Part shown: one piece after another, positions 56,413 through 64,000 of the stretch
Position numbering within the stretch: position 1 is the first letter of the stretch
Layout: the number at the start of each line of letters is the position of its first letter
Assembly: GCA_034521575.1 (NCBI GenBank)
Contig: JAXHMJ010000005.1
Coordinates: 1,178,001 to 1,242,000 of the forward strand
Reading direction: 5' to 3'
Origin: a candidate division KSB1 bacterium
GTDB taxonomy: Bacteria; Zhuqueibacterota; Zhuqueibacteria; Residuimicrobiales; Krinioviventaceae
DNA length: 64,000 nucleotides
The notes under the pieces: model-generated
The model's database searches: none
What the model was told of the DNA's origin: nothing
Seen by the model: only the letters and a program-made list of their open reading frames with translations
Translations under genes and position numbers: made by a program

Positions 56413-58068
56413 CTATTTTATAAATTCGACGTCAAATGTATCCGACAGTCGTTTTAACATCGGATTCTTGTCGCGTAATTCCTGAAAAACCTTTTCTTTG
56501 TCCACCTGTGAGGGAATTTTGCGTATGGACTCTATTTTTTCCGGTTCAATCAGCGTGAACATCAGTCGCAGCGGATGCCCATAAAACTCTTTGATCAAGG
56601 ATTCCAGGAACCGGCTTTCGCGTTTGGCTGTATTCATCTGAAATCCGTTGCGCTTGCCGAATGCCAAAATTAGATTGTTTTCGGTCACACGCATCGGCCA
56701 GGCATCCGAAAGAATCGTGCCCAATCCGATTTTATGATGCTTGACCTGTTCCAGCAATGCCGTCCATTTTTTCTCAATGTCGTCCAGCGTTATGGGAGGC
56801 GTCTCTTTGGAAGATACATGCTTTGTAGACGGGAGCGGAGAGCGCTGCGGTTGAGGATCAGGTTCCGGTGGTTTTTGGGTTACCGGAGTTCCGGGGGGAT
56901 CAGATGCTTTTTTTTTTGGTATTAGATCAGTTTTTTTTTTGATCTGCTCAAATTCTGAAAGCAAATCGGACAACTGCACACTGGAATTCATTTTAATCAG
57001 TTTGATCAAAGTGACCTCCAAATGCAGCCGGGCATTCGAAGAGCGGCGCAGTGCATTTTCCGCATCCGCTGTGATCTTGATCATGCGCAGCAGATCTTCG
57101 ATTTCAAAGCGTTCGGCTTCCTGCAAATAACGGGCAGCAAATTCCTCAGAGACATCAAGCTCGGCGGCGCTGTTTGTCGCTCGGGCAACCATAAAATTAC
57201 GGAAATGCTCGGCCAGTCCGAGTATAAATTCATTAAAATCATAACCCTCTGAAAAAATATGTTCGACCAGCTCGATACCGGCATCCACCTCGTTGTTGTG
57301 AATATGATCGGTCACCCGGAAGAACAAACTCTGCCCGATCAGCCCCAGCAGCTGCGAGGTGTCCTCCGCTGTGATCCGGGTTCCCGCATAGGCGATCACT
57401 TGATCCAGAATACTTTCGGAATCGCGCATACTGCCGTCACCCTTGACTGCGATCAGACGGAGAGCTTCGTCCTCAGCCTCTAATTCTTCCTTTTTGCAAA
57501 GCTGTTTCAGCTGTTCGACAAGCTGTTGATTGGATATACGTTTGAAATCAAAACGCTGACAACGGGATAATATAGTGGCCGGGACTTTGTGGGGTTCGGT
57601 GGTGGCAAAAATAAACAGAACGCGTTCAGGCGGCTCCTCCAATGTCTTTAACAGGGCGTTAAAGGCTTCATTGGTAAGCATATGCACTTCATCAATAATA
57701 TGGATACGGTATTTGTTGGGATTGGGGGAATAGCGCAGACTTTCGCGCAAATTACGGACTTCATCGATACCGCGGTTGGAAGCGCCGTCGATTTCCAGCA
57801 CATCCAGACTTCGGCTTTCGTTAATTTCCACGCACGACGAACAGGTATTGCAGGGCGTATCGGTAAGACCGTTATCACAATTGATGGCTTTGGATAAAAT
57901 TCGCGCAACCGTGGTTTTGCCCACACCCCGGGGACCGGAGAACAGATATGCACCGGCCAGACGGTTTTGTTTGATCGCGTTTTGCAGAGTCAACGTCACA
58001 TGCTGCTGACCGATAACATCCTCGAACAGCATGGGACGGTATTTCCGAGCCAGAACCTGATAAGCCAT
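56413..58068 (-). CDS. dnaX: DNA polymerase III subunit gamma/tau
   Basis: 551 aa from the ATG at 58068 (MAYQVLARKYRP); the open frame upstream runs into the SRP RNA and is not used. Clamp-loader ATPase: Walker A SGPRGVGKTTVARILSKAI, zinc ligands in CDNGLTDTPCNTCSSC, VHMLTNEAFNALLKTLEEPP with DEVH, sensor IFATTEPHKVPATILSRCQRFDFKRI. Domain III ends near residue 370; a Pro-rich linker and a tau-type C-terminal domain follow. At codons ~376-390 two A10 runs (IKKKT and PKKKA) look like slippage sites that would release a short gamma form. Confidence 0.94.
   Translation of the reverse strand: MAYQVLARKYRPMLFEDVIGQQHVTLTLQNAIKQNRLAGAYLFSGPRGVGKTTVARILSKAINCDNGLTDTPCNTCSSCVEINESRSLDVLEIDGASNRGIDEVRNLRESLRYSPNPNKYRIHIIDEVHMLTNEAFNALLKTLEEPPERVLFIFATTEPHKVPATILSRCQRFDFKRISNQQLVEQLKQLCKKEELEAEDEALRLIAVKGDGSMRDSESILDQVIAYAGTRITAEDTSQLLGLIGQSLFFRVTDHIHNNEVDAGIELVEHIFSEGYDFNEFILGLAEHFRNFMVARATNSAAELDVSEEFAARYLQEAERFEIEDLLRMIKITADAENALRRSSNARLHLEVTLIKLIKMNSSVQLSDLLSEFEQIKKKTDLIPKKKASDPPGTPVTQKPPEPDPQPQRSPLPSTKHVSSKETPPITLDDIEKKWTALLEQVKHHKIGLGTILSDAWPMRVTENNLILAFGKRNGFQMNTAKRESRFLESLIKEFYGHPLRLMFTLIEPEKIESIRKIPSQVDKEKVFQELRDKNPMLKRLSDTFDVEFIK
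56908..56940 (-). promoter_or_regulatory. paired A10 slippage sites in dnaX
   Basis: Two runs of ten A on the coding strand (56931-56940 and 56908-56917) flank 13 bases. At the first run one added A gives KKKN-stop and one lost A gives KKKLI-stop, so either slip ends translation at once and yields a product of about 380 aa. At the second run an added A gives a stop two codons later. This parallels the A-run slippage known for Thermus dnaX. Function is inferred. Confidence 0.5.
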
Positions 58069-58095
58069 AATACACCCACATGATAATGATTTAAA

Positions 58096-58371
58096 AACGC
58101 GACTGTGCCCCATCCTTGATTTGCCATGCACAGCGTCCCCTGAACAGCCAACTCCAGCCAAGAACTCCCGCGGCACATGGATTAAGCACCTACCGCTGCT
58201 TCCTTCCGGACCTGACGGGGTTCAATGCGCCTCCATTGCGCGGGGCTTGAACTATCAACGTCGCTTATTCAGGAGGGCGTTCGCACGGTCAAACCGCAAA
58301 TGGGCGTTCAACCCTGCTATAGCGGATTGCAGGTTACAGGGCACCGCTAGCTCCCCGTCTAGCACAGCCGC
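58096..58371 (-). ncRNA. ffs: signal recognition particle RNA, long (Alu-containing) form
   Basis: The minus strand carries the S-domain core GTCCGGAAGGAAGCAGCGG. About 130 nt before it are the Alu-domain signatures GGGGAGCTAGCGGTGCCCTG and ACCTGCAATCCGCTATAGC, as in the roughly 270-nt Bacillus SRP RNA. The closing helix pairs GCGGCTGTGC near 58370 with GCACAGTCGC near 58100, and a T5 run follows at about 58092-58096. Ends are approximate. It lies between tRNA-Ala and dnaX. Confidence 0.9.
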
Positions 58372-58372
58372 C

Positions 58373-58448
58373 TGGTGGAGCCGATGGGATTCGAACCCAC
58401 GGCCTGTACGTTGCGAACGTACCGCTCTCCCAACTGAGCTACGGCCCC
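58373..58448 (-). tRNA. tRNA-Ala(CGC)
   Basis: 76 nt cloverleaf with acceptor GGGGCCG/CGGCTCC, anticodon loop TTCGCAA (anticodon CGC) and T arm GGGTTCGAATCCC. The 3' CCA is encoded (58373-58375). Confidence 0.95.
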
Positions 58449-58459
58449 AAATAAAAGAG

Positions 58460-58545
58460 CGGAGAGAGCGGGATTCGAACCCGCGGTAGTTATTCACTAC
58501 ACACGCTTTCCAAGCGTGCTCCTTCAGCCACTCGGACATCTCTCC
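58460..58545 (-). tRNA. tRNA-Ser(GGA)
   Basis: Class II tRNA with long variable arm. Acceptor GGAGAGA/TCTCTCC, anticodon loop TTGGAAA (GGA), T loop GGGTTCGAATCCC; CCA not encoded. A TATAAT box lies 10 bp upstream on the minus strand (58555-58560) and may be its own -10. Confidence 0.94.
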
Positions 58546-58617
58546 GTTCCACGAATTATACCTGATTCGCACATTGTGTTCCGCATCATAAATGCGGATC
58601 AAATCATCTTAAAGAAC

Positions 58618-59165
<548 letters not shown>

Positions 59166-59182
59166 ACCGGTCAAAAAATGAG

Positions 59183-59256
59183 TACGCCCGGGAGGAGTCG
59201 AACCCCCAGCCTTCTGGTCCGTAGCCAGACGCTCTGTCCAATTGAGCTACGGGCGC
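59183..59256 (-). tRNA. tRNA-Arg(ACG)
   Basis: Acceptor GCGCCCG/CGGGCGT (G-U closing pair), anticodon stem TCTGG/CCAGA with loop CTACGGA (ACG), T loop GGGTTCGACTCCT. A34 makes it the expected substrate of TadA, encoded just downstream. Confidence 0.94.
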
Positions 59257-59277
59257 ACGTATTACTTTATTATCTCG

Positions 59278-59350
59278 CAGCGCGTACGGGATTCGAACCC
59301 GTGCTACCGGCGTGAGAGGCCGGCGTCCTGGACCCCTAGACGAACGCGCC
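59278..59350 (-). tRNA. tRNA-Glu(CTC)
   Basis: Acceptor GGCGCGT/ACGCGCT, anticodon stem GCCGG/CCGG with loop CCTCTCA (CTC), T arm CGGGTTCGAATCCCG; CCA not encoded. It is the first gene of the same-strand tRNA/tadA/SRP cluster. Confidence 0.93.
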
Positions 59351-59445
59351 AACAAAGCCTATAAATATACAAATTTCAGCAAACCTTGTCAATGTTTTAT
59401 TTTATCAATTCGCATAAATACACCACCTCTTTTGGGGGATTGCAG

Positions 59446-59478
59446 CAAAAAAACCGGCTCCGCATCTCTTGAAACCGG
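59446..59478 (-). terminator. intrinsic terminator of the sulfur-carrier fusion gene
   Basis: On the minus strand CCGGTTTC pairs with GGAGCCGG (two G-U pairs), followed by TTTTTTT. It is about 60 bp after the stop of 59537-62005. Confidence 0.6.
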
Positions 59479-59536
59479 CTCTTTCTGCCTGTTGCTGGTA
59501 AAAGGAGAACACGATCACAGCAGTGATTTAACAGGC

Positions 59537-62005
59537 CTAGATAAACATATTGACATCCGAACGGCTGGCGTGATCCATAAATGATGCCACACCGCCGATT
59601 TCGACACCGTCAACCAGTTCTTCCGCCTTGACACCCATTACATCCATGGACATCTGACAAGCGATCAGATTGGCGCCGCCTTCAATGGCACTCTGGATCA
59701 TATCTTCCAGAGAATCCACGTTTTGCGCTTTCATTCGGTCACGCATCATTCGGTTGCCCATACCCGCCATATTCATCTTGGACAATGACAGATCCTTACT
59801 GCCTTTGGGCATCATGGCGCCGAACATGCGGCCCATCAGATCTTTTCTCACGCGCGGACCTTTTTGTTTTTTGATTATATTCAACCCCCAAAATGTAAAA
59901 AACAAATTTACGGCTTTGCCGGCAGACAAAGCGCCGTTGGCCAGAACAAATGCAGCCAACGCCTTGTCAAAATCATCACTGAACACCACCAGGGACAAGC
60001 CGTTCTTGTTGGCGCGCACGGCCTGAAATCCCTGTTCAGAGGTTGAACCCTTTTGCACACGCGCGATAAGAGTGCCTTTCTTGTCGGAAAGCTCCAGCAG
60101 ATGGTTGCCCGTCATACCAGCCCATGACTTGACGTCATTCCGGAATCCGGGATCAGTGGCTTTAATCTCAATGGTATCACCCGGCTTGAGTTCTTTCATG
60201 CGGTCGCCGAGGCGCTTGATCGGGCCGGGACACTGCAAGCCGCTGGCGTCCACTTTGACCAATTGTCCCGCTGACTGCAAACGCGCCGGATCCACAGAGT
60301 AGACAATATCATCCTGACCCAGATGCATTTTTTCAAAGATATCTTCATTGCTCTGCTTCATAGTGGCGTGTTCAAAGGTCTTGTAACCGCCGGTCAAATT
60401 GACCACCTGTTTAAAACCGTGCTGCATCAGAATGCGCGCAGCCAAGTACCCGCGCAATCCCGCGGCGCAGTAAACAATAATACGCTCGTCCCGCGGCAGC
60501 TCATCCAGTCGCTGACGCAGTTCATCCAGCGGAATATGCACTGCATCATCAATCATTCCCAGCTCAATCTCCGCCTGGGTGCGCACATCCAGAACCACAT
60601 CTTTTTCAGGATCGCGTTCGCTGACCTGCTGCCAGTGAACAATATCCACCATCCCCTGAATCACATTTTCTGCGGCAAATCCGGCAATATTGACCGGATC
60701 CTTGGCTGAGGAGAACGGCGGCGCATAGGCATGCTCAATTTCCGTCAAATCATGCACTGTTCCGCCGCGCTTGATGGTCGCGGCGATCAGATCAATTCTC
60801 TTGTCCACCCCGATATATCCCACGATCTGGGCGCCGTACAGCTTGCCGTTCTCAGGATCAAACTGTATTTTGAGGGTCATCGGTTTCGCATCCGGATAAT
60901 AACCCGCATGCGAAAATGCATGCGTAATAGACACCTTGTGCGGGATTTTTTCTTTTTTCAGGGTTTTTTCGGACACCCCCGTAGCCGCGACTGTGATATC
61001 GAACACCTTGGCAATAGCGGTTCCCAGCGTACCCGTATATTCGTGTTTTGGGCCATCCACCAGATTATTGGCGCATATGCGGCCCTGTTTGTTGGCCGGA
61101 CCCGCCAGATACGCCAGCATCGGTCGATCAATAATCGGATTGACAAATTCGATGGCATCTCCCACCGCAAATATATCCGGATTGGAGGTGCGCAGATGCG
61201 AATCCACCTTGATGCCGCCGGTTTCGCCGATATCCAGTCCGGCGTCGCGCGCCAGTTTGCTCTCCGGGCGTACGCCGATGCTCAAAATTACCATATCCGC
61301 GTCCAGTTCCTTGCCGCTGTTCAAGGTCACCCGCACGCCCTCGTCAGCAGATGTAAAGGCTTTGACCGCATCGCTCAAATAAAATTCAACATGCTTGGTC
61401 TTGAGATGCTGATGTACGCCCGCCGCCATTTCATAATCCAGCGGCGTCATCACTTGCTCCGCCATCTCGACTATGGTGACAAACACATCGCGTCGATGCA
61501 GATTTTCCGCCATTTCCAGACCGATGAATCCGGCGCCTACAATGACCGCGCGTTTGGGGTCTTTTTCATCGACAAACGTTTTTATACGGTCCGTATCCCT
61601 GACATTGCGCAGGGTAAAGATTTCCGGAAGATTTACACCCGGAATCGGCGGTTTGACCGGCTCCGCCCCCGGAGACATGACCAGTTTGTCATAGCTTTCT
61701 GTATATTCAGTACCGGTATCCAGATTCTTTACATGCACTTCTTTATTAGCCGCGTCCACCGCCACCACTTTATTTTTCAGCCGCACATCTATTTTAAAAC
61801 GCTTGCGAAACAATTCCGGTGTGGCGACAAATAAATTATCCCGCTCCGAAATGATTTCGCCGATATAATAAGGCAAGCCGCAATTCGCATAAGAAATATG
61901 CTCACCGCGCTCGAAAAGAATAATCGTTGCATTTTCGTCACGTCTTCTCAAACGCGCCGCAGTTGTCGCACCACCGGCAACTCCTCCGATAATCAGGACT
62001 TTCAT
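59537..62005 (-). CDS. CoA-disulfide reductase / rhodanese / TusA / DsrE-like fusion protein
   Basis: 822 aa cytoplasmic persulfide-handling protein. Residues 1-450: FAD/NAD(P) disulfide reductase of the CoADR type, with LIIGGVAGGATTAARLRR, redox ISYANCGLPYYIGE (Cys42), AVIVGAGFIGLEMAENL and IFAVGDAI. ~465-555: rhodanese domain (VVLDVRTQAEIELGMIDDAVHIPL) with active-site loop VYCAAGLRGY. ~585-655: TusA domain with SGLQCPGPIKRLGDRM. ~665-822: DsrE/F-like domain (LVVFSDDFDKALAAFVLANGAL) with a Cys in ANLIACQMSMDVMGV. Together these can take, pass and reduce sulfane sulfur. It diverges from the SQR-like gene. Confidence 0.92.
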   Translation of the reverse strand: MKVLIIGGVAGGATTAARLRRRDENATIILFERGEHISYANCGLPYYIGEIISERDNLFVATPELFRKRFKIDVRLKNKVVAVDAANKEVHVKNLDTGTEYTESYDKLVMSPGAEPVKPPIPGVNLPEIFTLRNVRDTDRIKTFVDEKDPKRAVIVGAGFIGLEMAENLHRRDVFVTIVEMAEQVMTPLDYEMAAGVHQHLKTKHVEFYLSDAVKAFTSADEGVRVTLNSGKELDADMVILSIGVRPESKLARDAGLDIGETGGIKVDSHLRTSNPDIFAVGDAIEFVNPIIDRPMLAYLAGPANKQGRICANNLVDGPKHEYTGTLGTAIAKVFDITVAATGVSEKTLKKEKIPHKVSITHAFSHAGYYPDAKPMTLKIQFDPENGKLYGAQIVGYIGVDKRIDLIAATIKRGGTVHDLTEIEHAYAPPFSSAKDPVNIAGFAAENVIQGMVDIVHWQQVSERDPEKDVVLDVRTQAEIELGMIDDAVHIPLDELRQRLDELPRDERIIVYCAAGLRGYLAARILMQHGFKQVVNLTGGYKTFEHATMKQSNEDIFEKMHLGQDDIVYSVDPARLQSAGQLVKVDASGLQCPGPIKRLGDRMKELKPGDTIEIKATDPGFRNDVKSWAGMTGNHLLELSDKKGTLIARVQKGSTSEQGFQAVRANKNGLSLVVFSDDFDKALAAFVLANGALSAGKAVNLFFTFWGLNIIKKQKGPRVRKDLMGRMFGAMMPKGSKDLSLSKMNMAGMGNRMMRDRMKAQNVDSLEDMIQSAIEGGANLIACQMSMDVMGVKAEELVDGVEIGGVASFMDHASRSDVNMFI

Positions 62006-62055
62006 TACAATCCTCCAAAATTTTTATGGTTTTTATGATGAGATACAAGACACTG

Positions 62056-62169
62056 AAAAAGGATTCATTTTTTTTAAAAACAATATTCTCACAGGATCAT
62101 TCCAGGTAAAAAACGGGATTTTTGATAAAAAAAGCATTGTTTATAGTTCAAAAGATTGAATCCTTTTTT
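62056..62169. repeat. 12-bp inverted repeat flanking the divergent intergenic region
   Basis: AAAAAGGATTCA at 62056-62067 and its exact complement TGAATCCTTTTT at 62158-62169, 90 bp apart, between the start codons of the fusion gene and the SQR-like gene. Possible paired operator sites; no clear promoter boxes were found. Confidence 0.45.
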
Positions 62170-62219
62170 TGACGGGTGCATCCTATTATAAATAGAAATC
62201 AAATCTAAGGATATTCAGG

Positions 62220-63452
62220 ATGAAAAAAATAGTCATTTTGGGCGCCGGAACCGGCGGCACGATCATGGCCAACAAACTGAGTCAGCAGTTGCCAAAAAAC
62301 GACTGGAAAATTACGATTGTCGACAAGGACAATAAGCACATTTACCAGCCTGGACTGCTGTTTATCCCCTTTAACATTTATTCCTGCAATGATATCATCA
62401 AACCGAGGCGCGATTATCTTCCCAAGGATGTCGAATTAATTCTGTCCGGAATTGACGTCATCGAGGCGGATAAAAACCAGGTAAAACTGGAAAACAACAA
62501 AGTCCTGCCCTACGATTACCTGATTATCGCCACCGGTACGCAGCTGAAACCGGATGAAACCGAAGGCCTGGCTGACGGCGGCGCCTGGTATCAGAATATC
62601 TTTGATTTTTATACCTTTGAAGGCGCCTGTCAACTGCAGAAATTCCTGAAACACTGGAAAGGCGGTCACCTGGCGCTGAATATTACTGAAATGCCGATCA
62701 AATGTCCGGTGGCTCCACTGGAATTTATGTTTCTTGCCGACTGGTGGTTTACGGAGCAAGGCATGCGCGACAAGGTGGACCTGACCCTGGTCACACCGCT
62801 TCCGGGCGCCTTTACCAAACCCAAGGCCGCAAAATTTCTGGGCGATTTCCTCGACCAGAAAAACATCAATCTGATATCTGAATTCAGTACCGGCAGTGTA
62901 GATACATCCAAAAACCAGCTTGTTTCTTTTGATGATCAGAAAGTGGATTACGATCTTTTGGTGACCATCCCCACCAACATGGGTGATGACTCGATCGAAC
63001 GGTCCGGCCTGGGTGATGAGCTGCAGTTTGTTCCCACGCACAAACACACGCTGCAGTCCAAAAATCATGAAAACATATTTGTCATCGGCGATGCCACGGA
63101 TCTGCCGGCCTCCAAAGCCGGATCAGTTGCGCATTTTGAAGCTGAAGTGCTGACAGAAAACATGATCCGCCATATCGACGGCATGCCCCTGCAGGAAGAT
63201 TTTGACGGTCACGCCAACTGTTTCATCGAATCCGGTTTCGGCAAAGGTCTGTTGATTGATTTTAATTACGATATTGAACCGCTTCCCGGTAAATTCCCCC
63301 TGCCCGGGATTGGTCCGTTTTCCCTGCTGCAGGAAACCAAAGCAAATCATTGGGGAAAAATGATGTTCCGCTGGATATACTGGAACATTCTTTTACGTGG
63401 TTCCGAACTTCCCATCCAGGCCCGGATGAACATGGCCGGAAAAATGCGATAA
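62220..63452 (+). CDS. sulfide:quinone oxidoreductase-like flavoprotein
   Basis: 410 aa. N-terminal FAD motif IVILGAGTGGTIMANKLS, TIVDKDNKHIYQPGLLF, second segment LIIATGTQL and C-terminal FVIGDATDLPASKAG, as in SQR. Cysteines at 56, 137, 162 (KCPVAPLE, the classical SQR position) and 334 (HANCFIESGFGKGLL) could form the sulfur-transfer site. The amphipathic C-terminal segment (KMMFRWIYWNILLRGSELP) fits membrane association. It probably oxidises sulfide to polysulfide with quinone. Upstream AAGGA at good distance. The next gene is DUF1641, its common partner. Confidence 0.85.
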   Translation: MKKIVILGAGTGGTIMANKLSQQLPKNDWKITIVDKDNKHIYQPGLLFIPFNIYSCNDIIKPRRDYLPKDVELILSGIDVIEADKNQVKLENNKVLPYDYLIIATGTQLKPDETEGLADGGAWYQNIFDFYTFEGACQLQKFLKHWKGGHLALNITEMPIKCPVAPLEFMFLADWWFTEQGMRDKVDLTLVTPLPGAFTKPKAAKFLGDFLDQKNINLISEFSTGSVDTSKNQLVSFDDQKVDYDLLVTIPTNMGDDSIERSGLGDELQFVPTHKHTLQSKNHENIFVIGDATDLPASKAGSVAHFEAEVLTENMIRHIDGMPLQEDFDGHANCFIESGFGKGLLIDFNYDIEPLPGKFPLPGIGPFSLLQETKANHWGKMMFRWIYWNILLRGSELPIQARMNMAGKMR

Positions 63453-63466
63453 GAAAGGAGGCCTTA

Positions 63467-64000
63467 GTGGATAAAGACTTGGAGGCTGTTCATCGTAAAC
63501 TGGACATGATCGCTGAACAGCTGAACGAAACCCGGCGGCGCCAGCAGGAGATGGACGACCTGCGCCGCGACCTGACACCGATCGCCACAGATCTGTTCAA
63601 CACGGCGGCCGAAGAACTCGACAAAGTTTCTCCCTATTTCAGTTATGAGGATTTGATTTACCTCGGCACCAAGCTGCTGCGCAATATCCGTAATTTAACC
63701 TCACTGTTCGAACGCATGGAAAGCGCCGTAGACTTTGTAAATGATGCCGGCCCCTTGTCCAAACAGGTCTTTGACAGCACCCTGGAAAGTCTGGACCAGA
63801 TGGAAAAACGGGGTTACTTTACTTTTTTCTCAACAGTGCTTCAGACTCTGGACACAATTATTTCAAACATGTCAGAGGAGGATATGCAGCAGATGACTGA
63901 GACCCTCCCGAAATTCGCGGATGCGTTTTTGCAGCTCAGCAAAACGAGCTTTGCAGATGATTTGAACGCCGTGGCCGCCGCATACCGGGAAAAACCCGAA
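63467..64000 (+). CDS. DUF1641 domain-containing protein (3'-partial)
   Basis: Starts at GTG 63467, with AAGGAGG 8 bp upstream, 14 bp after the SQR-like gene; cut by the window end after 178 codons. An N-terminal coiled coil (DKDLEAVHRKLDMIAEQLNE) is followed by an all-helical region with LIYLGTKLLRNIRNLTSLFERMESAVDFVNDAGPLSKQVFDSTLESLDQMEKRGYFTFF, matching the DUF1641 family that accompanies SQR-type oxidoreductases. Function unknown; translationally linked to SQR. Confidence 0.82.
   Translation, partial: MDKDLEAVHRKLDMIAEQLNETRRRQQEMDDLRRDLTPIATDLFNTAAEELDKVSPYFSYEDLIYLGTKLLRNIRNLTSLFERMESAVDFVNDAGPLSKQVFDSTLESLDQMEKRGYFTFFSTVLQTLDTIISNMSEEDMQQMTETLPKFADAFLQLSKTSFADDLNAVAAAYREKPE

Noticed and set aside
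60731-61834. 367-codon plus-strand open frame
   Set aside because: Antisense shadow of the CoA-disulfide-reductase fusion gene; His/Arg-rich translation without protein-family features.

Overview
The window looks like chromosomal DNA of an uncultured Gram-negative bacterium of the FCB superphylum, most like Calditrichota/KSB1-type lineages. The supports are: three secreted proteins ending in a YPNPFNP-type type IX secretion (T9SS) sorting domain, a GWxTD-domain protein next to a fused peptidase-MA/propeller/beta-barrel outer-membrane protein, a bacterial GGGP-synthase-like enzyme, and housekeeping gene order. The taxon is inferred from gene content only. No rRNA is present.

Layout. 1-2.2 kb: 3' part of clpC. 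2.2-10.6 kb: three paralogous T9SS cargo genes on the minus strand. Each is preceded by a sigma-54-like -24/-12 element and, about 100-125 bp further upstream, by a 35-bp palindromic element of fixed length. They are interleaved with two near-identical copies of a divergent nitroreductase/DoxX pair; the first copy carries a decayed remnant of the gene that flanks the second. 12-18 kb: small hypotheticals, a GWxTD protein and a large outer-membrane protein. 18.4-28.7 kb (plus strand): a secreted protein that stops at the start of an FN3-like linker, then a TPR / outer-membrane barrel / ExbB / ExbD / TonB operon, a small barrel protein and a zinc alcohol dehydrogenase. 28.7-58 kb (minus strand): a long housekeeping run with rnr, phosphomannomutase, prmC, prfA, DUF1385, rpmE, rho, folC, an NtrC-type activator, hflX, a BatA-like vWA protein, gmhA, a CpsB-like phosphatase, GGGPS, alaS, a transsulfuration enzyme, recX, recA, thpR, cinA, pgpA, recR, ybaB and dnaX. 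58.1-59.35 kb: a long Bacillus-type SRP RNA, five tRNAs and tadA packed on the same strand. 59.5-64 kb: a sulfur module with a CoA-disulfide-reductase/rhodanese/TusA/DsrE fusion diverging from an SQR-like flavoprotein and a DUF1641 protein cut by the window end.

Sequence quality. Single-base indels break recA (two), alaS, prfA, folC and the TPR gene (three). Because several of these genes are essential and both halves of each are well conserved, I read them as assembly or sequencing errors, and I annotate each as one gene.

Most interesting content: the shared sigma-54-like promoter plus distal palindrome in front of all three T9SS cargo genes (a candidate regulon, with an NtrC-type activator elsewhere in the window); two A10 runs in dnaX placed to yield a truncated gamma-like subunit; and the tRNA/tadA cluster, in which tadA lies 18 bp from its presumed substrate tRNA-Arg(ACG) and its stop codon lies inside the next tRNA. 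All assignments come from reading motifs by eye; no searches were run.
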